Source: CAYUMU01 sp964445985
GTDB taxonomy: Bacteria > Planctomycetota > Planctomycetia > Pirellulales > S012-138
Assembly (NCBI GenBank): GCA_964445985.1
Contig: CAYUMU010000019.1
Location: 1 to 64,000, forward strand
Reading direction: 5' to 3'
DNA: 64,000 nucleotides
Part shown: positions 55,405 through 63,776 of the stretch, piece after piece
Layout: the number at the start of each line of letters is the position of its first letter
Numbering within the stretch: position 1 is the stretch's first letter
The notes under the pieces: generated by a model
What the model was told of the DNA's origin: nothing
Databases searched by the model: none
What the model saw: the letters and a program-made list of their open reading frames with translations, nothing else
Program-made: the position numbers and the translations under genes

Positions 55405-55707
55405 TTAGACCTTGCTATCCGGAAGACGTTCAGCCGAAGGGCGCCAGCCAGCCTTTACGAGCTCGGCGAGAACCTTGTAGGCAACGTACCCTCGGCCAAA
55501 GCTGATTTGAGTCAAGTACTCGTACTCCTCAACCAGTCGACGGTAAATCGGCCGCAAATCATCCGGGAGTGTTGACTCCGCCTCCATCGACTTGTCGCTT
55601 GTAGTCGGCATTGAATTGCCCGGTGGACTGCGTTCTTTTGCTACGGATTGTACCGAATTCTTATTATTCTCCAATTGTGCCACTTCCGAAAGAGATTGAG
55701 CTGTCAA
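55405..55707 (-). CDS. Small protein upstream of the methyltransferase (unknown)
   Basis: A 100-residue protein. The first 50 residues are polar and low in structure; the last 50 are a conserved-looking block: LPDDLRPIYRRLVEEYEYLT, then GRGYVAYKVLAELVKAGWRP. I believe small proteins of this type precede Eco57I-like methyltransferase genes elsewhere, but I cannot verify it here. It lies 183 bp upstream of the methyltransferase in the same direction and may be a controller or accessory protein; no helix-turn-helix is evident. It starts 19 bp from the MITE copy B. Confidence 0.55.
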   Translation of the reverse strand: MTAQSLSEVAQLENNKNSVQSVAKERSPPGNSMPTTSDKSMEAESTLPDDLRPIYRRLVEEYEYLTQISFGRGYVAYKVLAELVKAGWRPSAERLPDSKV

Positions 55708-55725
55708 CCCGGTTTAAGGGCGGCC

Positions 55726-55874
55726 GGGTGGCACGCTTCGCCGTTAACCTTATTGGTTCGGAGATTGTCCAGTTTTCCGAGATTTCTCGGCAGCCAAGAC
55801 CCCCTAAATTACAGGTCGATGTAAACTATTGCGTAATTTTCGGTTAAAAAAGGGTTAACGGCGTAGAGTGGCAC
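55726..55874. mobile_element. MITE-like element, copy B (149 bp)
   Basis: Ends are GGGTGGCACGCTTCGCCGTTAACC and, on the other strand, CGTGCCACTCTACGCCGTTAACCC, an almost perfect terminal inverted repeat. The interior matches copy A at 46253-46403 with few differences. It sits just upstream of the RM operon, next to the small gene, with no coding capacity of its own. Confidence 0.78.
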
Positions 55875-56641
55875 GGGCCACGTCTATTCCGACTCATTTT
55901 TGGTTATCAATGTCCATCTTGCCGCCGAGCCAGGATGAAACGGCAAGACGAACGCCTCATTGGCAAGTGGTCATGCGTCGATGGGCAACCCTGTCCCGAC
56001 CCAGCACAATGGTGGCGATGCCCCGGATGCGGCGAGCGTTGGTTCTGCATCGCTGGAAGAGATTGGACTCAACACCACTCAGAATTGCTTCGTCGTTTAC
56101 ATCGTGAATAGCCGAATATCCAGCAGTTGCACGCGACCGCCGCAACAGCTGGCGTGTAGGATTATCGATCGGGCGGCAAGTAAACTCGGCCCGCACTCGG
56201 TGGGTGCAAAGCGCGCCAACCCTGCGATTGCACCGTGCTACGCTTGCTGGACACGGCGAGATGGATTCCTCGCCGCTTCGATTACGGCGGCGCCGTGCCG
56301 GCACAAGTCTTGCGCCGCCGCCCTCGCCGCGCCGATCACTTCGGACTTGGCGTACGAAAGCAGCCGGTCGGGCAGCGCTGCGATCATATCTCCGGTCTCC
56401 TCACCACTGATGTCGGCCGCCATCTTTACGCCTCCGCCCGATGACGTGAAACTGATGCCTGCCACCACGGGATCGATGCCGTTGCCAGGCAAGCTGAATG
56501 TGCCGCAAAGGGGGCATATCGCTTGAGCCAGCCGCCTCCCGCAAACTAATCGTGCATTTGCCGGCTGGCCTTGGCATACTTCTACGGACACCCCGAATTT
56601 TGTTATTTGCGCAACCACATAACATGCCGGAAGGATTGCTC
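55875..56641. other. Long gap before the isochorismatase gene, no supported gene
   Basis: 767 bp. A repeat like CGGTGGGTGCAAAGCGC (56200-56260) is related to 50201-50260. A minus-strand frame at 56238-56618 (with ICPLCGTFSLPGNGIDPV) has some protein character but an unsupported start and no family that I recognise; it may be a diverged fragment. Confidence 0.4.
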
Positions 56642-57349
56642 ATGAGCACCGCCGAAGCCCACGCCGCTGGTTCCGCCGATCTGCAACTGCCCGACGAACT
56701 GCGTGAGCCGCTGCGCCGCCATTTGGCCGATCTCAAGCAGCGGTATTTGGAGCGGGGGTGGGGGGCGCCGGTGGGCTTTGGGAAACGCCCCGCCTTGATT
56801 GTGATCGACCTGGCTTGCTTCTGGACCGATGCGGCCCAGCAGATTGGCAGTCACTTGGGGGGCGTGATCGAGAACACCCAGACCGTGCTGGCCGCGGCCC
56901 GCGCGGCAGGCATTCCGGTGTTCTTTACCACGTTTGCTTTCGACCCGGCCGAGCCGCCGAGCCCTCACGACATCAAGCTGCAATTGCGGCTCACGCCCGC
57001 CGACGCCCACCGGTTTGAGCTCGATCCGCGAATGGACCGCCAGCCCACCGAAAAGCTGATTCGCAAGCGCTACGCCTCGGCTTTCAAAGGCACCAACCTG
57101 AACGAAATGCTCACGGCGCTCGGCATCGATACGCTGATTGTTACCGGTTGCAGCACCAGCCATTGCATCTATGCCACCTGCCGCGACGCCACCGATAGCT
57201 TCCGCGTGATCGTGCCCCAGGAAGCGGTGGGCGAGCGGTGCGAACTGATGCACGAAGTGAACCTGCTCGATATTCAGATCGACCTGGGCGACGTGCTGCC
57301 GGTGGCCGAGGTGGTGGAAAAACTGGCAAGCCTGCAGGCCAGCACTTAG
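56642..57349 (+). CDS. Isochorismatase-family cysteine hydrolase
   Basis: A 235-residue protein with the catalytic triad of the family: Asp56 in ALIVIDLACFWTD, Lys142 in IRKRYASAF, and Cys175 in TGCSTSHCIYAT. These enzymes hydrolyse amides or vinyl ethers (nicotinamidases, N-carbamoylsarcosine amidases and relatives). The conserved YASAF-GTNL and the C-terminal VVEKLASL fit the carbamoylsarcosine-type subgroup more than nicotinamidase, which would show different zinc ligands. Substrate unknown. ATG 56642 is preferred; ATG 56624 is possible. The heme protein at 57425 follows 76 bp downstream. Confidence 0.9.
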   Translation: MSTAEAHAAGSADLQLPDELREPLRRHLADLKQRYLERGWGAPVGFGKRPALIVIDLACFWTDAAQQIGSHLGGVIENTQTVLAAARAAGIPVFFTTFAFDPAEPPSPHDIKLQLRLTPADAHRFELDPRMDRQPTEKLIRKRYASAFKGTNLNEMLTALGIDTLIVTGCSTSHCIYATCRDATDSFRVIVPQEAVGERCELMHEVNLLDIQIDLGDVLPVAEVVEKLASLQAST

Positions 57350-57424
57350 AATCGACCCATATCCTGCCTGCCGAAAGTTCCTGACCTGCCCACCCAGCGT
57401 CAGGGCGTCGCAACTTCCTACCTG

Positions 57425-60400
57425 ATGAGCTTCCGCATGCGATCCACCGACTCGGAGCACCGTCTCGCTTACCGACACGGCTGTTCCGGCCCCCGCCTGG
57501 CGGGCCATCCGCGCCTGGTTTCAATCTCGTTCGCCCTGGCCCTGGGCTGCGCGCTCGTGGCGACCGCCGCTGCCCAAGACGAAGACACCACGCCCGCCGC
57601 TCCCGCCGAGCCGCCGCTGCCGGTTGCCGAAGCGCTGAAGCAGTTGCACGTGCCCGATGATTTGGTGGTGGAAGCCGTGCTGGCCGAGCCAGCAGTCCGC
57701 CAGCCCCTGGCCATGAGTTTCGACGAACGAGGCCGGATGTGGGTGGTGCAGTATTTGCAATATCCTTACCCGGCAGGGCTGACGATGCTCAGCCGCGACA
57801 AGTTCTGGAGGGCTCAATACGACAAGATTCCCTTGCCCCCTCCCCATCACACGCCGGGCCTCGATAAGATCACCATTCATGAAGACACCGACGGCGACGG
57901 CCAGTTCGACAAGGAAAAAACCTTCCTCGAAGGGACCAGCATCACCACGGCCATTGCCTTGGGACGCGGCGGGACCTGGGTGCTCAATCCGCCCTACCTG
58001 CTATTCTACCCCGATAAAAACCACGACGACGTGCCCGACGGCCCGCCCGAGGTGCACCTCACCGGCTTCGGCATGGAAGACACCCACTCGGTGGTCAATA
58101 GCCTGCGGTTCGGACCCGATGGCTGGCTGTACGCCGCCCAGGGGAGCACCGTCAGTGGCCACGTCAAACGGCCCGAAGACAAAGCCGTGGTTCACTCGCA
58201 AGGGCAGCTCATTTGGCGCTATCACCCGGAAACCAGGCAGTACGAAATTTTTGCCGAGGGGGGCGGCAACGCGTTTGGCGTGGAGTTCGACGAAGCTGGC
58301 CGCGTGTATTCCGGCCACAACGGCGGCAACACCCGCGGCTTCCATTACGTGCAAGGCGGCTACTATCGCAAAGGCTTCGCCAAGCACGGCCCGCTCTCCA
58401 ACCCCTACAGCTTTGGCTTCTTCGAAGCCATGGGCCATCACAACGTGCCCCGTTTCACGCATACCTTCATTATCTATGAAGAAAACCAGCTTCCCGAGCC
58501 TTACCGTGGCAAGCTCTTCGGAGTCGGCCCGCTGCAAAGCCACGTGGTGATGGCCGAAATCAGCCCCGATGGTTCCACCTATCAAACCACGGACGTAGGG
58601 CATCCCCTCCAGAGCGACGACAAACGCTTCCGCCCGGTCGATATCAAAACAGGCCCCGACGGCGCGATTTACGTGGCCGATATGTACGAGCCCGAGATCG
58701 CCCACGGCAAGCACTTCTCAGGGCAGATCGATAAGACCACCGGCCGCATCTATCGCCTCCGCGGCAAAAACATGCAGCCCCAGCAGCCCTTCGATCTTTC
58801 CAGCAAACCCAGCCGCGACCTGGTGGTGCTGCTGCGACACCCCAGCAAGTGGTGGCGGCAAACGGCCCTGCGCCTGCTGGGCGATCGCCGCGACGCCTCC
58901 ATCGTGCCGCAACTCCGCAACATCATTCTTACGGAAGAAGGCGACGCGGCGCTGGATGCCCTCTGGGCGCTCCATCAAACGGCCGGTCTCGATGCGGACA
59001 TCTCCGCACAATGCTTGAAGCACGCCAACCCCCAGGTCAGGGCCTGGACCGTGCGTCTGTTGGCCGACAACCACCAGGTTTCGCCCCAAATCGCCGCCGC
59101 TTTGGCGGCCTTGGCCCAGACCGAGCCCAACGTGCAAGTTCGCAGCCAGTTGGCCTGCTCGGCCCGGCGGTTATCGCCCGAGGCCGGCCTGCCGATGGTC
59201 GCCTCGTTGCTCGATCGCGATGAAGACGTGGCCGACCCGCACTTGCCGCTGCTGCTATATTGGGCCATGGAAGCCCGCTGCGGCGAGCATGCCGATCAGG
59301 TGGTGGCGTTGCTCAAGTCGCCCGAAACTTGGGTCCGCCCCATCGTGGCCGAGCACATCTTGCAGCGGCTAATGCGGCGGTTTGCCCAGGCCGGAACCAG
59401 GGCCGACTTGCTGCACTGCGCCACCCTGCTCAACACGGCCCCCAGCGAAATGGCCGCCGCCAAACTGCTGGCCGGCTTTGAAGAAGCCTTCCAAGGGCGT
59501 TCGCTCGCCGGCGCTCCCCGCGAATTGCTGGAAGCCCTGGCGGCCCGGGGCGGCGGCTCGCTGGTGCTCAAGGTGCGGCAAGACAACCCCGACGCCGTGA
59601 CCGAAGCCCTCGCCACCGTCGCCGATGCCAAGGCCGACGCCGCGCGGCGGTTGCAACTGGTGCAGGTCTTCGGCGAAGTCCGCCAACCCCAGGCCGTAAA
59701 AACGCTGCTGGCCATTGTCCGCGAACCGGCCGTGCAAGGCAAAGCCGGTGACAGCAAAACGGCCGCGGCCGCCACGGCGTTGCAGCAAGCGGCGCTCACG
59801 TCGCTGCAAATTTACGACCAGCCCGAGGTGGCGCAAGAAGTCATCGCGGCCTACGCCGCGCTCTCGCCCGACGTTCGCGAAGCGGCTCAAACGCTGCTGG
59901 CCAGCCGCGCCGCTTGGACCCGCCAACTGTTGGAAGCCGTGGATGCCGGCCAGGTGGCCAAAGACAGCCTGCCCACCGACGTGGTCCGCCAGTTCACCAT
60001 CCATCGCGACGCCCAGATTGCCGAGCTGATTCAGAAGCACTGGGGGAGCGTGGCCGGGGCCACCACTGCCGAAATGCAGGCCCAAATCGCGGCCCTGCTC
60101 AAGGTGGTCGGCCACGGTTCAGGCGATCCCTACGCCGGCAAAAAGCTGTTCAACGCCAGCTGCGGCAAGTGCCACGTGCTGCACGGCACGGGCGGCCGCA
60201 TCGGACCCGACCTCACCGCCTACAAACGCGACGACGTTGATCGCATGCTCGTCAACGTGGTGAACCCCAGCGCCGAAATCCGCGAAGGCTTCGAAACCAT
60301 GCTCGCCATCACCGCCGACGGTCGGGCCGTGATTGGCTTCCTGGTCGACAAAGACAACCGCGTCGCCGTCCTCCGCGGCGCCGATGGCCAAAACATCGTG

Positions 60401-60538
60401 CTCAACGTGGAAGACATCGAAGAATTGGAGCGACAACCCAAGTCGATCATGCCTGAGAACCTGCTGAAGGAACTATCAGAACAACAAGTACGCGACCTGT
60501 TCGCCTACTTGAAGAGCTCGCAGCCGCTGAATGATTAG
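57425..60538 (+). CDS. Membrane-bound dehydrogenase-type protein with heme-c domain (planctomycete family)
   Basis: A 1037-residue exported protein. The start is followed by a signal around LVSISFALALGCALVATAAA. Residues about 55-440 form an NHL/sugar-dehydrogenase-like beta-propeller (DEDTDGDGQFDKEKTFLEG, LRFGPDGWLYAAQGS, NAFGVEFDEAGRVYSGHN, IKTGPDGAIYVADMYEPEI). Residues about 460-880 hold HEAT-like helices. The last part is a cytochrome c-type domain with C913-x-x-C916-H917 and the distal VNPSAEIREGFETMLA region. This is the 'membrane-bound dehydrogenase' plus 'heme-binding' arrangement common in Planctomycetes. It probably oxidises a sugar or related compound in the periplasm; the substrate is unknown. 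Confidence 0.93.
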   Translation: MSFRMRSTDSEHRLAYRHGCSGPRLAGHPRLVSISFALALGCALVATAAAQDEDTTPAAPAEPPLPVAEALKQLHVPDDLVVEAVLAEPAVRQPLAMSFDERGRMWVVQYLQYPYPAGLTMLSRDKFWRAQYDKIPLPPPHHTPGLDKITIHEDTDGDGQFDKEKTFLEGTSITTAIALGRGGTWVLNPPYLLFYPDKNHDDVPDGPPEVHLTGFGMEDTHSVVNSLRFGPDGWLYAAQGSTVSGHVKRPEDKAVVHSQGQLIWRYHPETRQYEIFAEGGGNAFGVEFDEAGRVYSGHNGGNTRGFHYVQGGYYRKGFAKHGPLSNPYSFGFFEAMGHHNVPRFTHTFIIYEENQLPEPYRGKLFGVGPLQSHVVMAEISPDGSTYQTTDVGHPLQSDDKRFRPVDIKTGPDGAIYVADMYEPEIAHGKHFSGQIDKTTGRIYRLRGKNMQPQQPFDLSSKPSRDLVVLLRHPSKWWRQTALRLLGDRRDASIVPQLRNIILTEEGDAALDALWALHQTAGLDADISAQCLKHANPQVRAWTVRLLADNHQVSPQIAAALAALAQTEPNVQVRSQLACSARRLSPEAGLPMVASLLDRDEDVADPHLPLLLYWAMEARCGEHADQVVALLKSPETWVRPIVAEHILQRLMRRFAQAGTRADLLHCATLLNTAPSEMAAAKLLAGFEEAFQGRSLAGAPRELLEALAARGGGSLVLKVRQDNPDAVTEALATVADAKADAARRLQLVQVFGEVRQPQAVKTLLAIVREPAVQGKAGDSKTAAAATALQQAALTSLQIYDQPEVAQEVIAAYAALSPDVREAAQTLLASRAAWTRQLLEAVDAGQVAKDSLPTDVVRQFTIHRDAQIAELIQKHWGSVAGATTAEMQAQIAALLKVVGHGSGDPYAGKKLFNASCGKCHVLHGTGGRIGPDLTAYKRDDVDRMLVNVVNPSAEIREGFETMLAITADGRAVIGFLVDKDNRVAVLRGADGQNIVLNVEDIEELERQPKSIMPENLLKELSEQQVRDLFAYLKSSQPLND

Positions 60539-60579
60539 CTTCAAGAATCAGATGACGTTTCCCAAGCTCGTCATCCCCG

Positions 60580-60715
60580 CGTGAAAGCAGCGGGCGCGAA
60601 ACTCTTTTCTCCCCTCTCCCCGGTATTTCCGGGGAGAAGGGTCGAGAATTCGGAAGAGTCAGGCAATTTTCAATTTGCATTTTTCAATTTTCAATATGCA
60701 GTTGAGGTCGTAAAC
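60580..60715. repeat. Composite of two dispersed repeats upstream of ffh
   Basis: 60580-60631 (GTGAAAGCAGCGGGCGCGAA to GGTATTTCCGGGGAG) matches 12794-12850. 60661-60715 (CAATTTTCAATTTGCATTTT, TCAATTTTCAATATGCAGTT, GAGGTCGTA) matches 3268-3309. The gap 60539-60971 holds no gene. Confidence 0.7.
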
Positions 60716-60971
60716 AATTCAGGATCGATTTGCTCGAACCCGATCCAATGCCGATCGGCGCAAGTAACTGCCGCCGCGCCACAAAACCCAAGCACGCCAG
60801 CAACCGTTCTTTGCAGGCCAGGGGGCACGGCTCCTCTCTCCCAATTGTCAGCTGCCCTGCCCCTCTAGTACACTCAGGGGATGATCGCCGCCGCGCGGTT
60901 GGTTGGCTCGCTTGCCGGCATCGGCGACGGGCGGGTGGCTGAAAGTTCTTTCCGGGGTTGTGGATACGCAT

Positions 60972-62441
60972 ATGTTCGAATCGCTGCAAACGAACCTGAA
61001 GCAGGCATTCCGCTCGATTACGGGGCAAGCGCGGCTCACCGAAGCCAACATGCGGGACGGATTGCAGCTAGTTCGCCAGGCCCTGCTCGAGGCCGACGTC
61101 AGCTTCGGCATCGTTCGCGATTTCATGGAACGCGTGACCACCAAGGCCCTCGGGCAAGACGTGCTCCAATCGCTCAAGGCCGGCGATATGGTGCTGCACA
61201 TCGTCTACCAGGAACTCGTCGACCTGATGAGTCCCGCCGACCCGTCGCTGCACCTTCGCGACTTCACCAAAATCATGATGTGCGGCCTCCAGGGGTCGGG
61301 CAAAACCACCACCTGCGGCAAGCTGGCCCGCATGCTCAAGCAAACCGGCCGCAAGCCCATGCTGGTGGCGGCCGACCTGCAGCGCCCCGCCGCTATTCAC
61401 CAGCTGCAAGTGCTGGGCGAACAGATCGGCGTGCCGGTCTTCGCCGACCTGGCCAGCAAAGACCCGGTCGATGTCTGCCACCGCGCGGTGAAACAAGCCC
61501 AAGGCCAAGGCTGCGACGTCATCATCTTCGATACGGCCGGCCGGCTGCATATCGACGACGATTTGATGGGCCAGCTCCGCCGCATCGACTCCAAGGTCGA
61601 ACCGCACCAATGCTACCTGGTCGTCGACGGCATGACCGGCCAAGACGCCGTGAACAGCGCCAAGGCATTCAACGAATCACTCGAACTCGACGGCGTGATT
61701 CTCACCAAGCTCGATGGCGACGCCCGCGGCGGCGCCGTGCTGAGCGTGAAAGCCGTGACGGGCGTGCCGATCAAATTCCTCGGCACCGGCGAACACCTGC
61801 AAGACCTGGAACCGTTCCGCCCCGAAGGCATGGCCAGCCGCATTCTGGGCGAAGGCGATCTCTTGGAAGTGGTCCGCCGCGCGCAGACGGAAATCGACCA
61901 GGACGAGATGCGCAAGCAAGAAGAGGCACTGGCCAAGGGCGAGTTCACCCTCGACAACTTCAAAGACATGCTCGCTCAAACCACCAAGCTGGGTCCCCTG
62001 CAAAAAGTGATCGGCCTGCTCCCCGGCATGGGCGCCGCCAAAGAAATGATGAAGCAGATCGACGCCGAAAAAGATCTCGGCCGCCTGACCGGCATCATCA
62101 ACAGCATGACCCCGGCCGAACGCCGCAACCCCAAACAGGTTATCGACCAAAGCCGCCGGCGACGCATCGCCGCGGGCGCCGGCGTGCAGCCGCACGAAGT
62201 GAACGAACTGGTCAAACAGTTCGAGCCGGTCAAAGACATGATGACGAAAATGGCCGGCATGGGCATGCGCGACCGCATGAAAATGATGCGCGAAATGCAA
62301 CAGGCCATGGCCACCGGCGGCCCCGGCGGACTCGCCGTCTCCAAGAAAGGCACCGGCAAACGCCTCTCCACCGCCGAGAAGCAAAAGCTCAAAAAACAAC
62401 GCGAAAAAGAAGCCCGCCGCAAACGCCGCGGCGGCAGCTAA
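60972..62441 (+). CDS. ffh: Signal recognition particle protein Ffh (SRP54)
   Basis: Ffh binds 4.5S RNA and signal sequences of nascent membrane and secreted proteins. The 489-residue protein starts at ATG 60972 (MFESLQTNLKQAFRSI), preferred to 60903. The N domain is residues about 1-90; the G domain has P-loop GLQGSGKTTT at 105-114, VAADLQRPAA, IIFDTAGRL and TKLDGDARGG. The M domain at about 320-445 is methionine-rich, including MNxx-style MTKMAGMGMRDRMKMMREM, and binds RNA through the SRRRRIAAGAG loop. A Lys/Arg-rich tail ends it. ribH follows 66 bp downstream. Confidence 0.98.
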   Translation: MFESLQTNLKQAFRSITGQARLTEANMRDGLQLVRQALLEADVSFGIVRDFMERVTTKALGQDVLQSLKAGDMVLHIVYQELVDLMSPADPSLHLRDFTKIMMCGLQGSGKTTTCGKLARMLKQTGRKPMLVAADLQRPAAIHQLQVLGEQIGVPVFADLASKDPVDVCHRAVKQAQGQGCDVIIFDTAGRLHIDDDLMGQLRRIDSKVEPHQCYLVVDGMTGQDAVNSAKAFNESLELDGVILTKLDGDARGGAVLSVKAVTGVPIKFLGTGEHLQDLEPFRPEGMASRILGEGDLLEVVRRAQTEIDQDEMRKQEEALAKGEFTLDNFKDMLAQTTKLGPLQKVIGLLPGMGAAKEMMKQIDAEKDLGRLTGIINSMTPAERRNPKQVIDQSRRRRIAAGAGVQPHEVNELVKQFEPVKDMMTKMAGMGMRDRMKMMREMQQAMATGGPGGLAVSKKGTGKRLSTAEKQKLKKQREKEARRKRRGGS

Positions 62442-62506
62442 AGCGCGCCGGCCCGACCACCCAAACTCCCAACTCCGCACTCCGAATTCCGCACTTCTTC
62501 CCCCCC

Positions 62507-62983
62507 ATGCCTACCGAAATTCAGCCCGCCCCGCTGCCTGCCGACGCGCGCTTTGCGATCGTGGTTTCGCAATACAATCGCCATATCACGGGCAAATTGC
62601 TCGACGGCGCGGTGAGCACGCTCACGGCGGCCGGCGTGGCCGACGAAGCCATTTGCGTGGCCTGGGCGCCCGGCGCCTTCGAGCTGCCAATTCTGGCGAA
62701 TCAACTGGCGCGCCGCGGCGACTACGTGGCCGTGATTTGCCTGGGCGCGGTGATTCGCGGCGAAACCACGCACGATCAACACATCAATCGAGCCGTGAGC
62801 CAGGCCTTCACCCACATCGGTCTGGAAACCGGCGTGCCCGTGCTGTTCGGCGTGCTCACCTGCCAAACCTTGGAACAGGCCATCCATCGCTCTGGCGGCA
62901 ACAAAGGCAACAAGGGCGTGGAGTGCGCCGAAGCCGCCTTGCAGGTGGTTGGCCTGCTCGCCGCGCTCGATCGGCCTGCGTAG
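62507..62983 (+). CDS. ribH: 6,7-dimethyl-8-ribityllumazine synthase
   Basis: RibH condenses the ribityl-uracil intermediate with a four-carbon phosphate to make lumazine, the penultimate step of riboflavin synthesis. The 158-residue protein has FAIVVSQYNRHITGKLLDGA, the substrate strand VAWAPGAFELPI, GAVIRGETTHDQHI with the conserved His, GVPVLFGVLTCQTLEQA and the closing NKGVECAEAAL. ATG 62507 follows a run of C. It is in line with ffh, so co-transcription is possible. The group II intron relic begins 12 bp past its stop. Confidence 0.96.
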   Translation: MPTEIQPAPLPADARFAIVVSQYNRHITGKLLDGAVSTLTAAGVADEAICVAWAPGAFELPILANQLARRGDYVAVICLGAVIRGETTHDQHINRAVSQAFTHIGLETGVPVLFGVLTCQTLEQAIHRSGGNKGNKGVECAEAALQVVGLLAALDRPA

Positions 62984-63309
62984 AGCCGACTCTCGGTGCG
63001 CCGTGAAACTGCGGCGATTTTCAGTGGGAGTCAGTCTCACCCGGCAACTGGGTCGCTCCAGCCGGTAGCAATCGGAGCGGCGAACGCGAGTTTGTCGTGG
63101 AAGCATTCCGATGTCAAAGGACCGTTCCGCGGTTCAGCGAACGTGCAGGCCGTAACGAAAGTGAACGCCGGACCAACCTGCGGTCGGTGCCCCGGCCCCG
63201 AAAAGCCCAATGCGGAGGCCGACCCGACCGAGGCACGGGGAAGGCTGCCATCGTGGAAGTCCCCAGCGCCCGATCCGAGGAGGACGGGAGCACGAGCGAT
63301 CGGACTCCA

Positions 63310-63447
63310 CGGCTCCGCCGGTGGCTGTGTCGGAAACACAAGCAGCCAAGTCCGGGCGAGCAACGCTTCCCGGACAGCTATCTCCATGACACGCTAGGGC
63401 TGGTTCGGCTGCCGCAACGAACACGCGACCTCCCGTGGGCGAAAGCA
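63310..63447 (+). pseudogene. C-terminal fragment of a group II intron reverse transcriptase/maturase
   Basis: The frame reads RLRRWLCRKHKQPSPGEQRF, PDSYLHDTLGLVRLPQRTRD and LPWAKA. RRWL-RKHK, the YP/FPD-YL, LGLVRL and LPWAKA pattern is the conserved end of maturases. In intact genes a stop normally follows LPWAKA; here the codon after it is GGA, so the frame runs on into the RNA domain V region. The RT fingers, palm with the YADD motif and most of the maturase domain are absent. Confidence 0.8.
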
Positions 63448-63494
63448 GGAAGACCCCATGACCTAAATCCTTGTCCGAGAGCGGGCACCGACCG

Positions 63495-63528
63495 CAGGTT
63501 GGTCGCGGGAAATCCGCACGTCCGGTTC
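63495..63528 (+). ncRNA. Degenerate domain V-like hairpin of the group II intron
   Basis: The segment CGCAGGTTGGTCGCGGGAAA then TCCGCACGTCCGGTTCG has the GAAA tetraloop and the right arm CACGUCCGGUUC of bacterial group II domain V. The left arm shows AGG where the catalytic AGC triad is expected and has mismatches with the right arm. This implies loss of ribozyme activity. Confidence 0.6.
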
Positions 63529-63776
63529 GATGAGCGGGAGGTGGAAACGGAGCCCCGGCCACCGCGCCACCTCTCGACTCTACCCAAGGCTGCCCTCAAA
63601 CCGGAAGTGGAAGCGAATCGCCGGATGAATTGGCGCGAGGATATCGCGGCGGGTATCTTCGCGGAGTGCCGCGCCTGCCCAGCCGCGGAGCGTTTCACTG
63701 CCACGTCCAACGGCCCATGATGGCGCGGGTTCGCTGCTATGTGCCGGTTATCAGACCGCGGTCGGCGACCGTCGCC

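Larger units (their letters stand above)
62996..63590 (+). mobile_element. Deleted group II intron (relic, about 595 bp)
   Basis: The left end GTGCGCC (62996) matches the GTGYG 5' consensus, and the sequence continues with intron-type stretches such as GTAACGAAAGTGAACGCC and GAGGCACGGGGAAGGCTGCC. A reverse transcriptase C-terminus is present (63310-63447), then a domain V-like hairpin (63495-63528) and a domain VI-like stem (GGGAGGTGG with CCACCTCTC) ending near CGACTCTACCC at about 63590. Most of the RT gene is missing. A small hairpin (AGAGCCGACTCT) ends directly before the intron, matching the habit of class C introns of inserting after terminators. The exact 3' boundary is estimated. Confidence 0.72.

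Noticed and set aside
60881..62506. Long Arg-rich frame running through ffh into ribH
   Set aside because: It overlaps all of ffh in another frame; only the last 158 residues (from 62507) are real (ribH).
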